A DNA stretch of 36,607 nt from Candidatus Goldiibacteriota bacterium (GCA_020052235.1 JAGVPM010000059.1:1-36607); one strand, 5' to 3'; positions 9,821 through 21,451 are shown, numbered from the stretch's first letter. Translations and numbers: made by a program. Notes: a model not told the origin generated them from the sequence alone.

Positions 9821-10111
9821 CTATTTCACTATGGTAAATTGCCCTGCCAGTGATCCATCGGACAAGACATGATTTAATTCTGGTCCGGCCAAAGCTGTGT
9901 TTGTGGCTTGAGCTCGGTACTGCCCCACGCCCAACCCCAACAGCAACCCTGCCAATACCGCTCCCACGGGCAGCCATTTCCAACCCGGACGCAATTCCGC
10001 CGCACCATCCACTTGAGCCCAAAACCGTTGTTCGTAGCCCGGACGCGGCCGGTAAATTTTTAGCTCAGAAAAATCTGCCTGCCACTTCTGGTCATCGCCT
10101 AAATGCTTCAT
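9821..10111 (-). CDS. Small single-pass membrane protein, putative anti-sigma factor (CnrY-like position)
   Basis: 96 aa, cytoplasmic N-term then WLPVGAVLAGLLLGLGVGQY TM segment; AAGGAG RBS; between sigma factor and CnrX-like gene. Confidence 0.5.
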   Translation of the reverse strand: MKHLGDDQKWQADFSELKIYRPRPGYEQRFWAQVDGAAELRPGWKWLPVGAVLAGLLLGLGVGQYRAQATNTALAGPELNHVLSDGSLAGQFTIVK

Positions 10112-10200
10112 ATATATACCGCTCCTTTCGCTATCTTCTACTCTATATACGTATGAATTGATTTTTGCTTGCGGGTAAATTTAGTTTTAATTAAAGGCCG

Positions 10201-10351
10201 GGTCTTGGGGGTTTAAAAAACATCGGGTCAGGCCCTCCACAATGTGTCCCCCCGAATTCATGACGGACGCTTAAGATGGTACGTGTGCCGTAACTATGCA
10301 CGGAGTAAAATGTTGGGCTTCGGACCCGATGTTTTTTAAACCCCCAAGACC
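10201..10351. repeat. Element A: ~150 bp palindrome-bounded repeat with 29-bp perfect inverted arms
   Basis: 10201-10229 GGTCTTGGGGGTTTAAAAAACATCGGGTC is the exact reverse complement of 10323-10351; core homologous to the reverse complement of 18425-18543. Confidence 0.95.
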
Positions 10352-10367
10352 TGGCCCGTCATTTAAG

Positions 10368-10910
10368 CTAATTTGTTTCTAAATTTTTTTTCATCCGCTG
10401 CCGGGCGCGGTGCAGGAGGGAGATCACCCCGGATTTGGTGCTTTTCATGACCTGAGCCAATTCGGACATATCCAAATGTTCCACATAATATAGGAAAACA
10501 GCCGTGCGTTGGGCTTCGGGCAGTTGCTGGAGCGCGGATTCCAGGCGCTGGGTTTTTTCCTGATTCAGGGCATTCTGTTCAGGTGATGGTGTTTTCGTGC
10601 TTTGCTCGGCCAAAACATCCGGATTTGCAAATTCACGGTGTTTGCGAAAATAATCGAGTGCGGTGCGGCGGGCTATTTGAAAAATCCAGGGTTGAAATGG
10701 TTTTTGGGCATCGTACTGGTCAAACGCCTGCCAGGCTTTGAGAAACGCGTCCTGGGTCAGATCTTCGGCCGTGGCGGGCCGGCGCACCAGGCGCAGGACA
10801 TAGTTGTAAACTTTGGGGAAGTGAGCCGTCAGATGGACCTGAAATAATTGCCGTCGGGCCTGCAAATCCATAGAATGCTCCGAAACGGAGATGTGATCCA
10901 AGTCGTGCAA
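10368..10910 (-). CDS. ECF-type RNA polymerase sigma factor
   Basis: LVRRPATAEDLTQDAFLKAWQAFDQYDAQKPFQPWIFQIARRTALDYFRKHR ... LPEAQRTAVFLYYVEHLDMSELAQVMKSTKSGVISLLHRARQRMKK (sigma2/sigma4). Confidence 0.93.
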   Translation of the reverse strand: MHDLDHISVSEHSMDLQARRQLFQVHLTAHFPKVYNYVLRLVRRPATAEDLTQDAFLKAWQAFDQYDAQKPFQPWIFQIARRTALDYFRKHREFANPDVLAEQSTKTPSPEQNALNQEKTQRLESALQQLPEAQRTAVFLYYVEHLDMSELAQVMKSTKSGVISLLHRARQRMKKNLETN

Positions 10911-10928
10911 TTATACTATGCTTGAGGC

Positions 10929-10957
10929 TTGACTCCAACGCCTTCCTCTTCTAATAT
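10929..10957 (+). promoter_or_regulatory. Predicted sigma70-type promoter for fixC-like operon
   Basis: TTGACT - 17 bp - TAATAT, followed by AGGAGG RBS just before ATG at 10991. Confidence 0.6.
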
Positions 10958-10990
10958 AAGGGCCATATTTTTAAATATCAGGAGGTAGTT

Positions 10991-12292
10991 ATGGCAGATG
11001 AAAAATTTGATGCCATAGTTGTCGGCGCGGGCCCTTCGGGGTTGGCGGCGGCGATCACGATGGCCAAGGCCGGATTGGAAGTTGCGTTATTGGAACGCGG
11101 TTCCTTTGCCGGTTCTAAAAACGTCATGGGCGGAATTTTCTACCGGCATCCGCTGGATACCATTGTCCCGGAATTTTGGAAAACCGCACCTGTGGAACGT
11201 CCGATTATTGAACAGCGGTATTGGATGCTGGGAGACCAAGGACACGTTGGGGGCGGCGTGCGCAGCCAAACTTTTGACGGCGATAAGCCCAACTGCTGGT
11301 CGGTTTTGCGCGCCAAATTCGACCGCTGGCTGGCCGAACAGGCTGAAGCAGCCGGGGTGATGATCCTGACCGAAGCCAAAGTTGAATCCCTGTTGCAGAA
11401 AGACGGAATGGTGGTCGGCGTTCATACGCTCTTGGATGACGGGGACTTAAACGCCGATGTGGTGGTCATTGCCGAAGGCGTAAACTCAATACTCCTGCGC
11501 GACATGGGCATTCACCCGGAAATCAAACCCAACCAAGTGGCCACGATCGTGAAGGAAGTCATTTCCTTGGCGCCGGAAAAAATCGAAGATCGTTTCAATG
11601 TCGAAAAAGGCCAAGGCATATCCATTGAGCTCTTGGGCACTCCCAGCCAAGGCGGCGTGGGCATGGGCTTTTTATACACCAACAAGGATTCGCTCTCCAT
11701 TGGGATGGGCGTGCTGGTCTCGGACCTGGCCCGCTTGAAACTTAAGCCCAATGATTTATTGGAAAATTTAAAAAACCACCCCAGCATCCGCCCCTTGATC
11801 GCGGGCGGAAAAACCGAGGAATACCTGGCGCACTTTATTCCCGAGGGCGGCTACAATGCCGTTCCGCGCCAGATCCACGGCAATGGCTGGGTCGCCATCG
11901 GCGACTCGGTCATGCTGGTCAACAGCGTGCACCGCGAAGGTTCGAACCTGGCGGTGAAATCGGGTATCCTGGCTGCCGAAGCCATTGTGGCAGCCAAGAA
12001 AAAAGGCGACTTCTCCGCAGCCACCTTGGCTGTGTACCGCCAAGCTTTGGACGCCAGCTTTGTCATGAAGGACTTGGCTAAGTACAAGGGACTTTCGCAC
12101 TTCATGGAAACCAACCCGCAATTGTTTAGCGTGTATCCCAACTTGATTAATGATGCGGCCACGGAAATGTTCACCGTGGATGGTGTGTCCAAGCGTGAAA
12201 AACAGGGACGTATTTTGAAAATGGTGAAAGAGCGGCGCGGATTGTTCGGCGCGGCCCTGGATGCCATTAAAGGGGGTCTTAACGCGCGATGA
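10991..12292 (+). CDS. fixC: Electron-transfer flavoprotein-quinone oxidoreductase, FixC family
   Basis: FAD-binding GAGPSGLAAAITMAKAGLEVALLERG; FixC-type sequence; followed by FixX-like ferredoxin. Confidence 0.88.
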   Translation: MADEKFDAIVVGAGPSGLAAAITMAKAGLEVALLERGSFAGSKNVMGGIFYRHPLDTIVPEFWKTAPVERPIIEQRYWMLGDQGHVGGGVRSQTFDGDKPNCWSVLRAKFDRWLAEQAEAAGVMILTEAKVESLLQKDGMVVGVHTLLDDGDLNADVVVIAEGVNSILLRDMGIHPEIKPNQVATIVKEVISLAPEKIEDRFNVEKGQGISIELLGTPSQGGVGMGFLYTNKDSLSIGMGVLVSDLARLKLKPNDLLENLKNHPSIRPLIAGGKTEEYLAHFIPEGGYNAVPRQIHGNGWVAIGDSVMLVNSVHREGSNLAVKSGILAAEAIVAAKKKGDFSAATLAVYRQALDASFVMKDLAKYKGLSHFMETNPQLFSVYPNLINDAATEMFTVDGVSKREKQGRILKMVKERRGLFGAALDAIKGGLNAR

Positions 12293-12567
12293 AACTCGAA
12301 GACAAACTTTTTCTAGTTACCTTTAATGCCGATACCGAATCGCATTTGAAGATCAAGGACCAAGCCGTTTGCCGCAAGTGCCAGGACAAACCCTGCATCT
12401 CCGGCTGCCCGGCGGCTTGCTATGAGTATGAGCATGAAAAAGACGAGGTCATGGTTTCGTTCGAGGGCTGTTTGGAGTGCGGCACGTGCCGCATTATCTG
12501 CCCTTATGCCAACATCGACTGGCGCTATCCGCGCGGCGGATTCGGCGTGAAATACAAACATGGCTAA
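12289..12567 (+). CDS. fixX: FixX-like ferredoxin
   Basis: CRKCQDKPCISGCPAACYEYEHEKDEVMVSFEGCLECGTCRIICPYANIDWRYPRGGFGVKYKHG. Confidence 0.9.
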   Translation: MKLEDKLFLVTFNADTESHLKIKDQAVCRKCQDKPCISGCPAACYEYEHEKDEVMVSFEGCLECGTCRIICPYANIDWRYPRGGFGVKYKHG

Positions 12568-13141
12568 ACGCCCTGTGCTGGCGGCCCTGCTGGCGAGTCC
12601 CCGCCCGCAGGGCCACAGCGCCTCTTTGCTGGCGGCTTTTTTAAAACCCCTGCGCTCCTCATGGGATATCCGCTTTTTTCATCTTTCCGCTTTAACCATC
12701 AAACCCTGTTTGGGTTGCAACCGCTGTATTCAAACCAAAACCTTCCGCTGTTTCCGGCGTGATGCTTTTCCTAAGCTACTCGCCGCCTGGGACCAGGCCG
12801 ATGCCTTGGTCTTGTCCGCGCCGGTTTATTTCTATGGCTTCCCGGCTCAAGCCAAAGCCGTGATTGACCGCTGCCATCCTTTGTTTCACGATTCACACTG
12901 GACCAAACATATCCGCCGCCCCGGATACTTCCTGGCCAATTGCGATGCGGCTGCGCGCTCGGAATTCAAAGTCATTACCTCCGAAGCACGCGCTTTTATG
13001 AATACCATTGCCTTTGAGTATGCGGGTGATCTGCTGGTTCCGGGCATGAGCAACCGCGATGCGAAAGTCCGGTTGGCCCGCGCTTGCCTCCGCGCCCAAT
13101 CCTTGGGCCGCACCTTGGGCCGCAAAGGGATGACTGAATGA
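12560..13141 (+). CDS. NAD(P)H-dependent FMN reductase / flavodoxin-like (iron-sulfur flavoprotein-like)
   Basis: LLASPRPQGHSASLLAAFL...LTIKPCLGCNRCIQT...ADALVLSAPVYFYGFPAQAKAVIDRCH. Confidence 0.75.
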   Translation: MAKRPVLAALLASPRPQGHSASLLAAFLKPLRSSWDIRFFHLSALTIKPCLGCNRCIQTKTFRCFRRDAFPKLLAAWDQADALVLSAPVYFYGFPAQAKAVIDRCHPLFHDSHWTKHIRRPGYFLANCDAAARSEFKVITSEARAFMNTIAFEYAGDLLVPGMSNRDAKVRLARACLRAQSLGRTLGRKGMTE

Positions 13142-13707
13142 CCACCAAATCCTCGGTCCGCCAGCAATTGCTTAAAGCCCGGCAACTGCTGACATTGGAT
13201 CAAAAAGCCGAAGCCGGCCAAAGCATTGCCGCCACCCTTTTTGCCACAGCCGAATGGAAGAGCGCACGTTCCGTCGGCTGCTACCTGGCGTTGCCCGGGG
13301 AAGTGGCCACCATGAGTATTGTCCAAACCGGCTTGTCGGAAGGCAAACTCATGTCCGCCCCGGTGGTGCTGGGAAAATCCGAACCCATGAAGTTCTTTCG
13401 CCTCACGGCCCACCAAATCCTCGAACAAGGCCCCATGGGCATTTGGCAACCGCCGCAGGATTATCCAATGGCTCCGGAAAAAATCGACCTGCTGATTGTG
13501 CCTGGCGTGGGCTTTGACCGTGCCGGTTTCCGCATTGGCTATGGCGGCGGCTTTTATGACCATTTTCTGGCACACTACCACGGAACCACCCTCGGCCTGG
13601 GGTTTAATTGCCAGATTGTGGAAACCTTGCCCACGCACGCCCATGACCGTCCCATCCAAATTCTGGTTACGGAAACTCAATTCTTGCGATTTTCAAAACG
13701 AGGATAA
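13138..13707 (+). CDS. 5-formyltetrahydrofolate cyclo-ligase
   Basis: DLLIVPGVGFDRAGFRIGYGGGFYDHFLAH motif. Confidence 0.92.
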   Translation: MTTKSSVRQQLLKARQLLTLDQKAEAGQSIAATLFATAEWKSARSVGCYLALPGEVATMSIVQTGLSEGKLMSAPVVLGKSEPMKFFRLTAHQILEQGPMGIWQPPQDYPMAPEKIDLLIVPGVGFDRAGFRIGYGGGFYDHFLAHYHGTTLGLGFNCQIVETLPTHAHDRPIQILVTETQFLRFSKRG

Positions 13708-13720
13708 ATCAAAGGTTGCT

Positions 13721-14140
13721 TCAGGTGTCCTGGGTTTGCTCGGTGAAACCGCGGAGATAGGCTTCGACTTGACGCGGAAACGCCCGGGTGTCTATGGGCT
13801 TGATAATCACCCCCGTGCAGCCGGCTGCCATGGCTTTTTCCCGGTCTCCTTTCATGGCGAACGCCGTAACCGCCACGATCGGTAAAGCTTGAAAACGTTC
13901 CTGTTGGCGTAATTGCCGGACAATCGTGTATCCGTCAATATCCGGCAACTGCAAATCCATCAAAATTAAATTTGGAGTTTCCTGCTCAATATAGGCCAGG
14001 CATTCTTTACCATTAAACGCTTCCCCAACGCGGTAACCGTAGGCCCGTAATATATCCCGGACCAATTCCATATTAATTTCATTATCCTCAACCACCAGGA
14101 TATGCGCCGCGCCCAGAGTGGGCGATTCGTTCCCAATCAC
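13721..14140 (-). CDS. Single-domain (REC) response regulator
   Basis: ILVVEDNEINMELVRDIL...LILMDLQLPDIDGY...AVTAFAMKGDREKAMAAGCTGVIIKPID. Confidence 0.92.
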   Translation of the reverse strand: MIGNESPTLGAAHILVVEDNEINMELVRDILRAYGYRVGEAFNGKECLAYIEQETPNLILMDLQLPDIDGYTIVRQLRQQERFQALPIVAVTAFAMKGDREKAMAAGCTGVIIKPIDTRAFPRQVEAYLRGFTEQTQDT

Positions 14141-16071
14141 TCGGACATACCCCCCTGGCCTGGTTCCTCAGTATCCTGGCTTTGGCCTTTGATGGGCAGG
14201 CTTAGGCTGAACTCGGAGCCCTCTCCGACTTTACTCTTAACCCAAATTTGCCCGCCGTGCAACTCCACCAATTTCCGCGTAAGCGCCAAACCCAACCCCG
14301 TTCCTTCGTACCCTTTCCCGCGCGTTTCTTCGGATTGCTCAAATTCCAGGAAAATGCGCTCCTGATCCTCGGGCTTAATGCCGATCCCCGTATCCCGCAC
14401 GGACAAAAGCAAGGACTTGATGGATATGGTCAGAGGTTTAAACGTTCCACGCTCAATCACCGTATCCGCCAAGAGTTCCTCGGTATGCACGATCACCCTG
14501 CCTTTTTCGGGTGTAAATTTAATGGCGTTGGATAGAAGATTGTATAGAATCTGTTTCAGCTTGGCGGCATCACCGTACATGATTACCTCAGGGCACAAGT
14601 CCAGCAATATTTCGATATTTTTCTTATAGGCCAGAGTTTTAATAATGGTCTGGACTTCGTCGATGATGCGGTTCACTGAAAAAGGTTCGAGATTTAATTT
14701 CATTTTCCCGGCTTCGACTTTGGAGAGATCCAAAATATTATTAATCAATTGCAGCAAATGACGGCCCGAAGTCAAAATATGGGACAGGTATTTTTCCTGG
14801 CGCTCGTTGAAATCACCGAACATTTTATCTTTGAGAATCTCGGCAAACCCGATTATTGAATTCAACGGCGTGCGCAGTTCGTGGGACATGTTGGCCAGGA
14901 ATGATGATTTCAGGCGCGAAGTTTTTTCCAACTGTTCATTCATCCTCACGAGATCTTCCTTTTGAAATTGCAATTCCTCGGAAAGCTCGTACAACTTGAG
15001 ATTTTTCTCCACGATTTCCCGCGTGCGGTCCCGAATGGTCGCTTCCAACGATTGATTAAGTGTCTGCAGCTCCTCGGCCAATTTGGTTTTTTCCTGAGCA
15101 ATCCGGCTTTTATCCGCAATAATTACTTCCAGCCGCGCGTAGGAATCTTCCAGTTTTTTCACCATGGACTGGAAATCATCCGCCAGCTGTTCAATTTCAT
15201 CCGTGGTATCCACTTTTAAATTAAAATCACTAATCCGGCGGAAATGCTGCACCTGCGGCATGCCGTTTTCGTCAAATTCGTTGTGTTCGGACGAAACCAT
15301 TTTCATGGCCTTGGCCAAACGCTGAATGGGATCGACAATCACGCCGGCCAGAAAGATTAAAATGATTAATCCAAACCCCAGGAACAACATGGAAAATGCG
15401 ATGACGATCAGGCTTTTGGTCCGCAACTCCGACTTGATGCTGGCTTCGGAAAAACCCATCCGCACGGTGCCGATGCGCTCCAATGACAATTTATTCGGGG
15501 ATAATAATTTCCGGATTTCTTCGTTGCCCAACCCGCGGTACAAACGCGCCGCCGAAGGCACGGCGCTGACACTTTGCTTGATTTTCCAGATGGGAACGAT
15601 CACATCGCAGACGCTCCCGACTTTTTCCATCCGGATGGCATGCACCAATTCCCCGGAATCATGCATAATTGCATTCGGGACATCCGGGATGGCTCCCAGC
15701 TGCTCATCGGCCTTCATCATGACCAATACGCCTTCGCTGTCCCAAAGGCCCACGTATAAAATTTCCTTGATATCAAACAAATTTTTAAGCAGTATTTTGA
15801 CTTCGGGTGCCAACGGACGAGTTAGGTAGATTTCTACATTGCGCGCCAAATTATTAGCCAATACCAGCGCGCGTTTTTCAAAAGCCTGGGAGAGAAGATT
15901 TTTTTCTTCATGGAAAAAAAAGACAAAAAACACCAAAGAAAGCCCGCCGACCAACAGCATGATCATACCGGCCAGCTTTCGCTTTAAGCCGGTTTTAATC
16001 TGGGTGTTTTTCAACTCCGGCGGCCGGAGACGGCGCTCCATGGCCTTTTGTGTTTCCGAGGACGAATTCAC
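14137..16071 (-). CDS. Sensor histidine kinase (extracytoplasmic sensor, HAMP-like, HisKA, HATPase_c)
   Basis: SSFLANMSHELRTPLNSIIGF H-box; NLLSNAIKFTP; DTGIGI; GTGLGLAL; overlaps RR by 4 nt. Confidence 0.94.
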   Translation of the reverse strand: MNSSSETQKAMERRLRPPELKNTQIKTGLKRKLAGMIMLLVGGLSLVFFVFFFHEEKNLLSQAFEKRALVLANNLARNVEIYLTRPLAPEVKILLKNLFDIKEILYVGLWDSEGVLVMMKADEQLGAIPDVPNAIMHDSGELVHAIRMEKVGSVCDVIVPIWKIKQSVSAVPSAARLYRGLGNEEIRKLLSPNKLSLERIGTVRMGFSEASIKSELRTKSLIVIAFSMLFLGFGLIILIFLAGVIVDPIQRLAKAMKMVSSEHNEFDENGMPQVQHFRRISDFNLKVDTTDEIEQLADDFQSMVKKLEDSYARLEVIIADKSRIAQEKTKLAEELQTLNQSLEATIRDRTREIVEKNLKLYELSEELQFQKEDLVRMNEQLEKTSRLKSSFLANMSHELRTPLNSIIGFAEILKDKMFGDFNERQEKYLSHILTSGRHLLQLINNILDLSKVEAGKMKLNLEPFSVNRIIDEVQTIIKTLAYKKNIEILLDLCPEVIMYGDAAKLKQILYNLLSNAIKFTPEKGRVIVHTEELLADTVIERGTFKPLTISIKSLLLSVRDTGIGIKPEDQERIFLEFEQSEETRGKGYEGTGLGLALTRKLVELHGGQIWVKSKVGEGSEFSLSLPIKGQSQDTEEPGQGGMSE

Positions 16072-16649
16072 AGCCGAATAATCTCCCCTCGAATGGTGCC
16101 TGAATCCAGGGTCAGTATTCCCGCCGAACGGTACTTGGCCACCACGGCATCAGTGGGGCTGCCTGGATTGAAAAACCAGATGCCTTTTTCCTGTCCCCAA
16201 AACGCTTCGTGCGTATGTCCGTACACGATCACCCGGGGGTGATGAAGCTCCCTGCGGCAAGCCGCAGGGTATCGGATATCATGCCCCGAGCGCCCTTTAT
16301 TTATCCCTGCCTCAAGCGGCAGGGTATTGATAGGCGAAAGGGTATGAAATTCACGCGCGATATGCTCCCGGATGTTGTGCCTCGGTCCGCCGTTCCCATG
16401 GATCAAGCCCACGGAAACACCCTCCAGTGTCAGCTCTATTTTCAGCGGCAAGCCGTGCGCCGGGTCATCCATATTCCCCCGGACCGCCGCCACCGGTGCA
16501 ATCGCGGACAATTCATCCAACACCGACATGCGCACAATGTCTCCGGCATGGAGGATTAACTCCACGCCGTGAAAGGCCTCGAACAGCGCTTGGGGTAAAC
16601 GCAACGCGCGTTCTGGAACATGAGTATCGGATAAGACGCCAATGCGCAT
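16068..16649 (-). CDS. YfcE/MJ0936-family phosphodiesterase (calcineurin-like) carrying an in-frame repeat-derived insertion
   Basis: MRIGVLSDTHVPER...LILHAGDI...AVRGNMD...GLIHGNGG...VIVYGHTHEAF...FFNPGSPTD; central HTLSPINTLPLEAGINKGRSGHDIRYPAACRRELH is encoded by a genomic repeat. Confidence 0.88.
   Translation of the reverse strand: MRIGVLSDTHVPERALRLPQALFEAFHGVELILHAGDIVRMSVLDELSAIAPVAAVRGNMDDPAHGLPLKIELTLEGVSVGLIHGNGGPRHNIREHIAREFHTLSPINTLPLEAGINKGRSGHDIRYPAACRRELHHPRVIVYGHTHEAFWGQEKGIWFFNPGSPTDAVVAKYRSAGILTLDSGTIRGEIIRL
16249..16346. repeat. R2 palindromic repeat, intragenic copy
   Basis: CCCTGCGGCAAGCCGCAGGGTATCGGATATCATGCCCCGAGCGCCCTTTATTTATCCCTGCCTCAAGCGGCAGGGTATTGATAGGCGAAAGGGTATGA; closely matches 21352-21449. 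Confidence 0.93.
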
Positions 16650-16729
16650 GACGTATTATATATGAAATGCATTTTCAGGGAAAATTAAATTATGCCGGAA
16701 AAGGAAATGGGACCGGAAGCGGAAAAATG

Positions 16730-16821
<92 letters not shown>

Positions 16822-16919
16822 GTTTTTGAATCAACTCTCGACTTTCCACTTTCGGTTGTTAAACAAATCTAAAATCGAGAGTAGAAAATAGACCGCAAAT
16901 GAGCTTGCTCACTTGCTCC

Positions 16920-16942
16920 GCGGTTCGCTTCCAGCGAACCGC
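16920..16942. other. Perfect 10-bp stem / 3-nt loop hairpin between the two tRNA-Ser genes
   Basis: GCGGTTCGCT-TCC-AGCGAACCGC. Confidence 0.7.
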
Positions 16943-16946
16943 ATGG

Positions 16947-17031
16947 CGGAGGGCGAGGGACTCGAACCCCCATGTCCCGTTAAGGACGGCAGATTTCAAG
17001 TCTGCTGCCTTACCAGTTAGGCTAGCCCTCC
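16947..17031 (-). tRNA. tRNA-Ser (UGA anticodon)
   Basis: Reverse complement GGAGGGCTAGCCTAACTGGTAAGGCAGCAGACTTGAAATCTGCCGTCCTTAACGGGACATGGGGGTTCGAGTCCCTCGCCCTCCG. Confidence 0.93.
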
Positions 17032-17056
17032 CCCTGTCAATTTGAGCGTGCGTATT

Positions 17057-18343
17057 TTATTCGAAATTCCCGTCTTTGCCTATCTTTTTCTTTCCGCCGA
17101 CATAAGGTTGTAAAACTTCAGGAATCAAGATGCTGCCGTCCGGTTGTTGGTAATTTTCCATAATCGCGGGCAACAAACGCGACGTGGCCAGTCCGGATCC
17201 GTTTAACGTGTGACAAAGCCGGGTTTTATTTTCTTTATCCTTAAAACGGATGCCGGCGCGGCGCGCCTGAAAATCTTCAAAGTTGGAACACGACGACACT
17301 TCCCAAAAACGATTCACGCCGGCATGCCATACTTCCAGATCATAACATTTCGCAGCCGAAAAGGAGAGGTCCCCGGAGCACAGCAACATCACGCGATAGT
17401 GCAGGCCCAACCGTTGCAACAGTTTTTCTGCGTCCCCAACCAAACTTTCCAATTCAGCGTAAGATGTTTCAGGGTTTGTGATTTTTACCAACTCAACTTT
17501 GTTGAACTGATGCTGGCGGACAATGCCCTTGGTATCTTTGCCGTACGATCCGGCTTCTTTGCGGAAACACGGAGTGTACGCCGCATATTTAATAGGCAGT
17601 TCCGAATATTTCAAAATTTCGTCGCGATGCAAATTAGTAACCGGGACTTCCGCGGTTGGGATTAAATAGAGGTCCTCATCCTGCACGCGAAACATGTCAT
17701 TGACTAAATTAGGGAATTGCCCCGTACCCTGCATGCTGGCCTGATTAACCATGAGCGGCGGAATTATCTCCGTATACCCGCCCTCCTGCGTATCCGTGTC
17801 CAGCATGAACTGAATCAAGGCGCGTTCCAACCGTGCCCCGGCTCCGCGATAAACCACGAACCGGGCGCCGGAAATTTTGGTGGCGCGTTCAAAATCCAAA
17901 ATACCCAATTGCTCGCCCAATTCCCAATGCGGCTTGGGTGAAAATTCCAGTATCGGCGCAGATCCCCAGCGCCGTACTTCAACGTTTTCCTCAGAGCCGG
18001 CGCCGCGGGGAACGGAAGCGTGGGGAATATTGGGAATGCGCAGCATGACGGCGTTTAATTCAATTTCTAAAACATCCAGGTCATCGCCCAGGGATTTAAT
18101 TTTTTCCCCAAGTACGCGCGACGCTTCTATCTCCGCGGCGGCATCCTCGCGTTTGGCTTTTTTCTTGCCCACGGCTTCACTGACTTGATTTCGTTCCGCT
18201 TTAAGTTTTTCGACTTGCGTCATCAGCTCCCGTTTCCGGTTTTCCTTTTCCAGAATCGGGTCCAATTGAATCGCAGAATGCCTGTCCAGCAATGCCTGCC
18301 GCACAACCTCGGGATTCTCGCGTAAGAGTTTTCTATCCAACAT
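17057..18343 (-). CDS. serS: Seryl-tRNA synthetase
   Basis: [23 protein letters not shown]...[14 protein letters not shown]...[51 protein letters not shown]. Confidence 0.98.
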   Translation of the reverse strand: MLDRKLLRENPEVVRQALLDRHSAIQLDPILEKENRKRELMTQVEKLKAERNQVSEAVGKKKAKREDAAAEIEASRVLGEKIKSLGDDLDVLEIELNAVMLRIPNIPHASVPRGAGSEENVEVRRWGSAPILEFSPKPHWELGEQLGILDFERATKISGARFVVYRGAGARLERALIQFMLDTDTQEGGYTEIIPPLMVNQASMQGTGQFPNLVNDMFRVQDEDLYLIPTAEVPVTNLHRDEILKYSELPIKYAAYTPCFRKEAGSYGKDTKGIVRQHQFNKVELVKITNPETSYAELESLVGDAEKLLQRLGLHYRVMLLCSGDLSFSAAKCYDLEVWHAGVNRFWEVSSCSNFEDFQARRAGIRFKDKENKTRLCHTLNGSGLATSRLLPAIMENYQQPDGSILIPEVLQPYVGGKKKIGKDGNFE

Positions 18344-18403
18344 AATCGCCTCTTTGTTCCACGATTAACAAACCAAACCGCTGACGTCTGTGGTTATAAT
18401 TAA

Positions 18404-18564
18404 GGGCCTCGTCATAAGCTTTTTAAAACATCGGGTCCGAAGCCCAACATTTTACTCCGTGCATAGTTACGGTACACGCACTAAATCAACCGCCCGGCAT
18501 GAATTCGGGGGGACACATTAAGGAGGGCCTGACCCGATGTTTTAAAAAGCTTATGACGAGGCCC
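18404..18564. repeat. Element B: ~160 bp palindrome-bounded repeat with 34-bp perfect inverted arms
   Basis: 18404-18437 GGGCCTCGTCATAAGCTTTTTAAAACATCGGGTC is the exact reverse complement of 18531-18564; core homologous to element A in opposite orientation. Confidence 0.95.
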
Positions 18565-18610
18565 ATGAATTCTTTATATTTGCTGCTTTGCCAACAGCAT
18601 AGTTCCGAAA

Positions 18611-21449
<2,839 letters not shown>

Positions 21450-21451
21450 AC

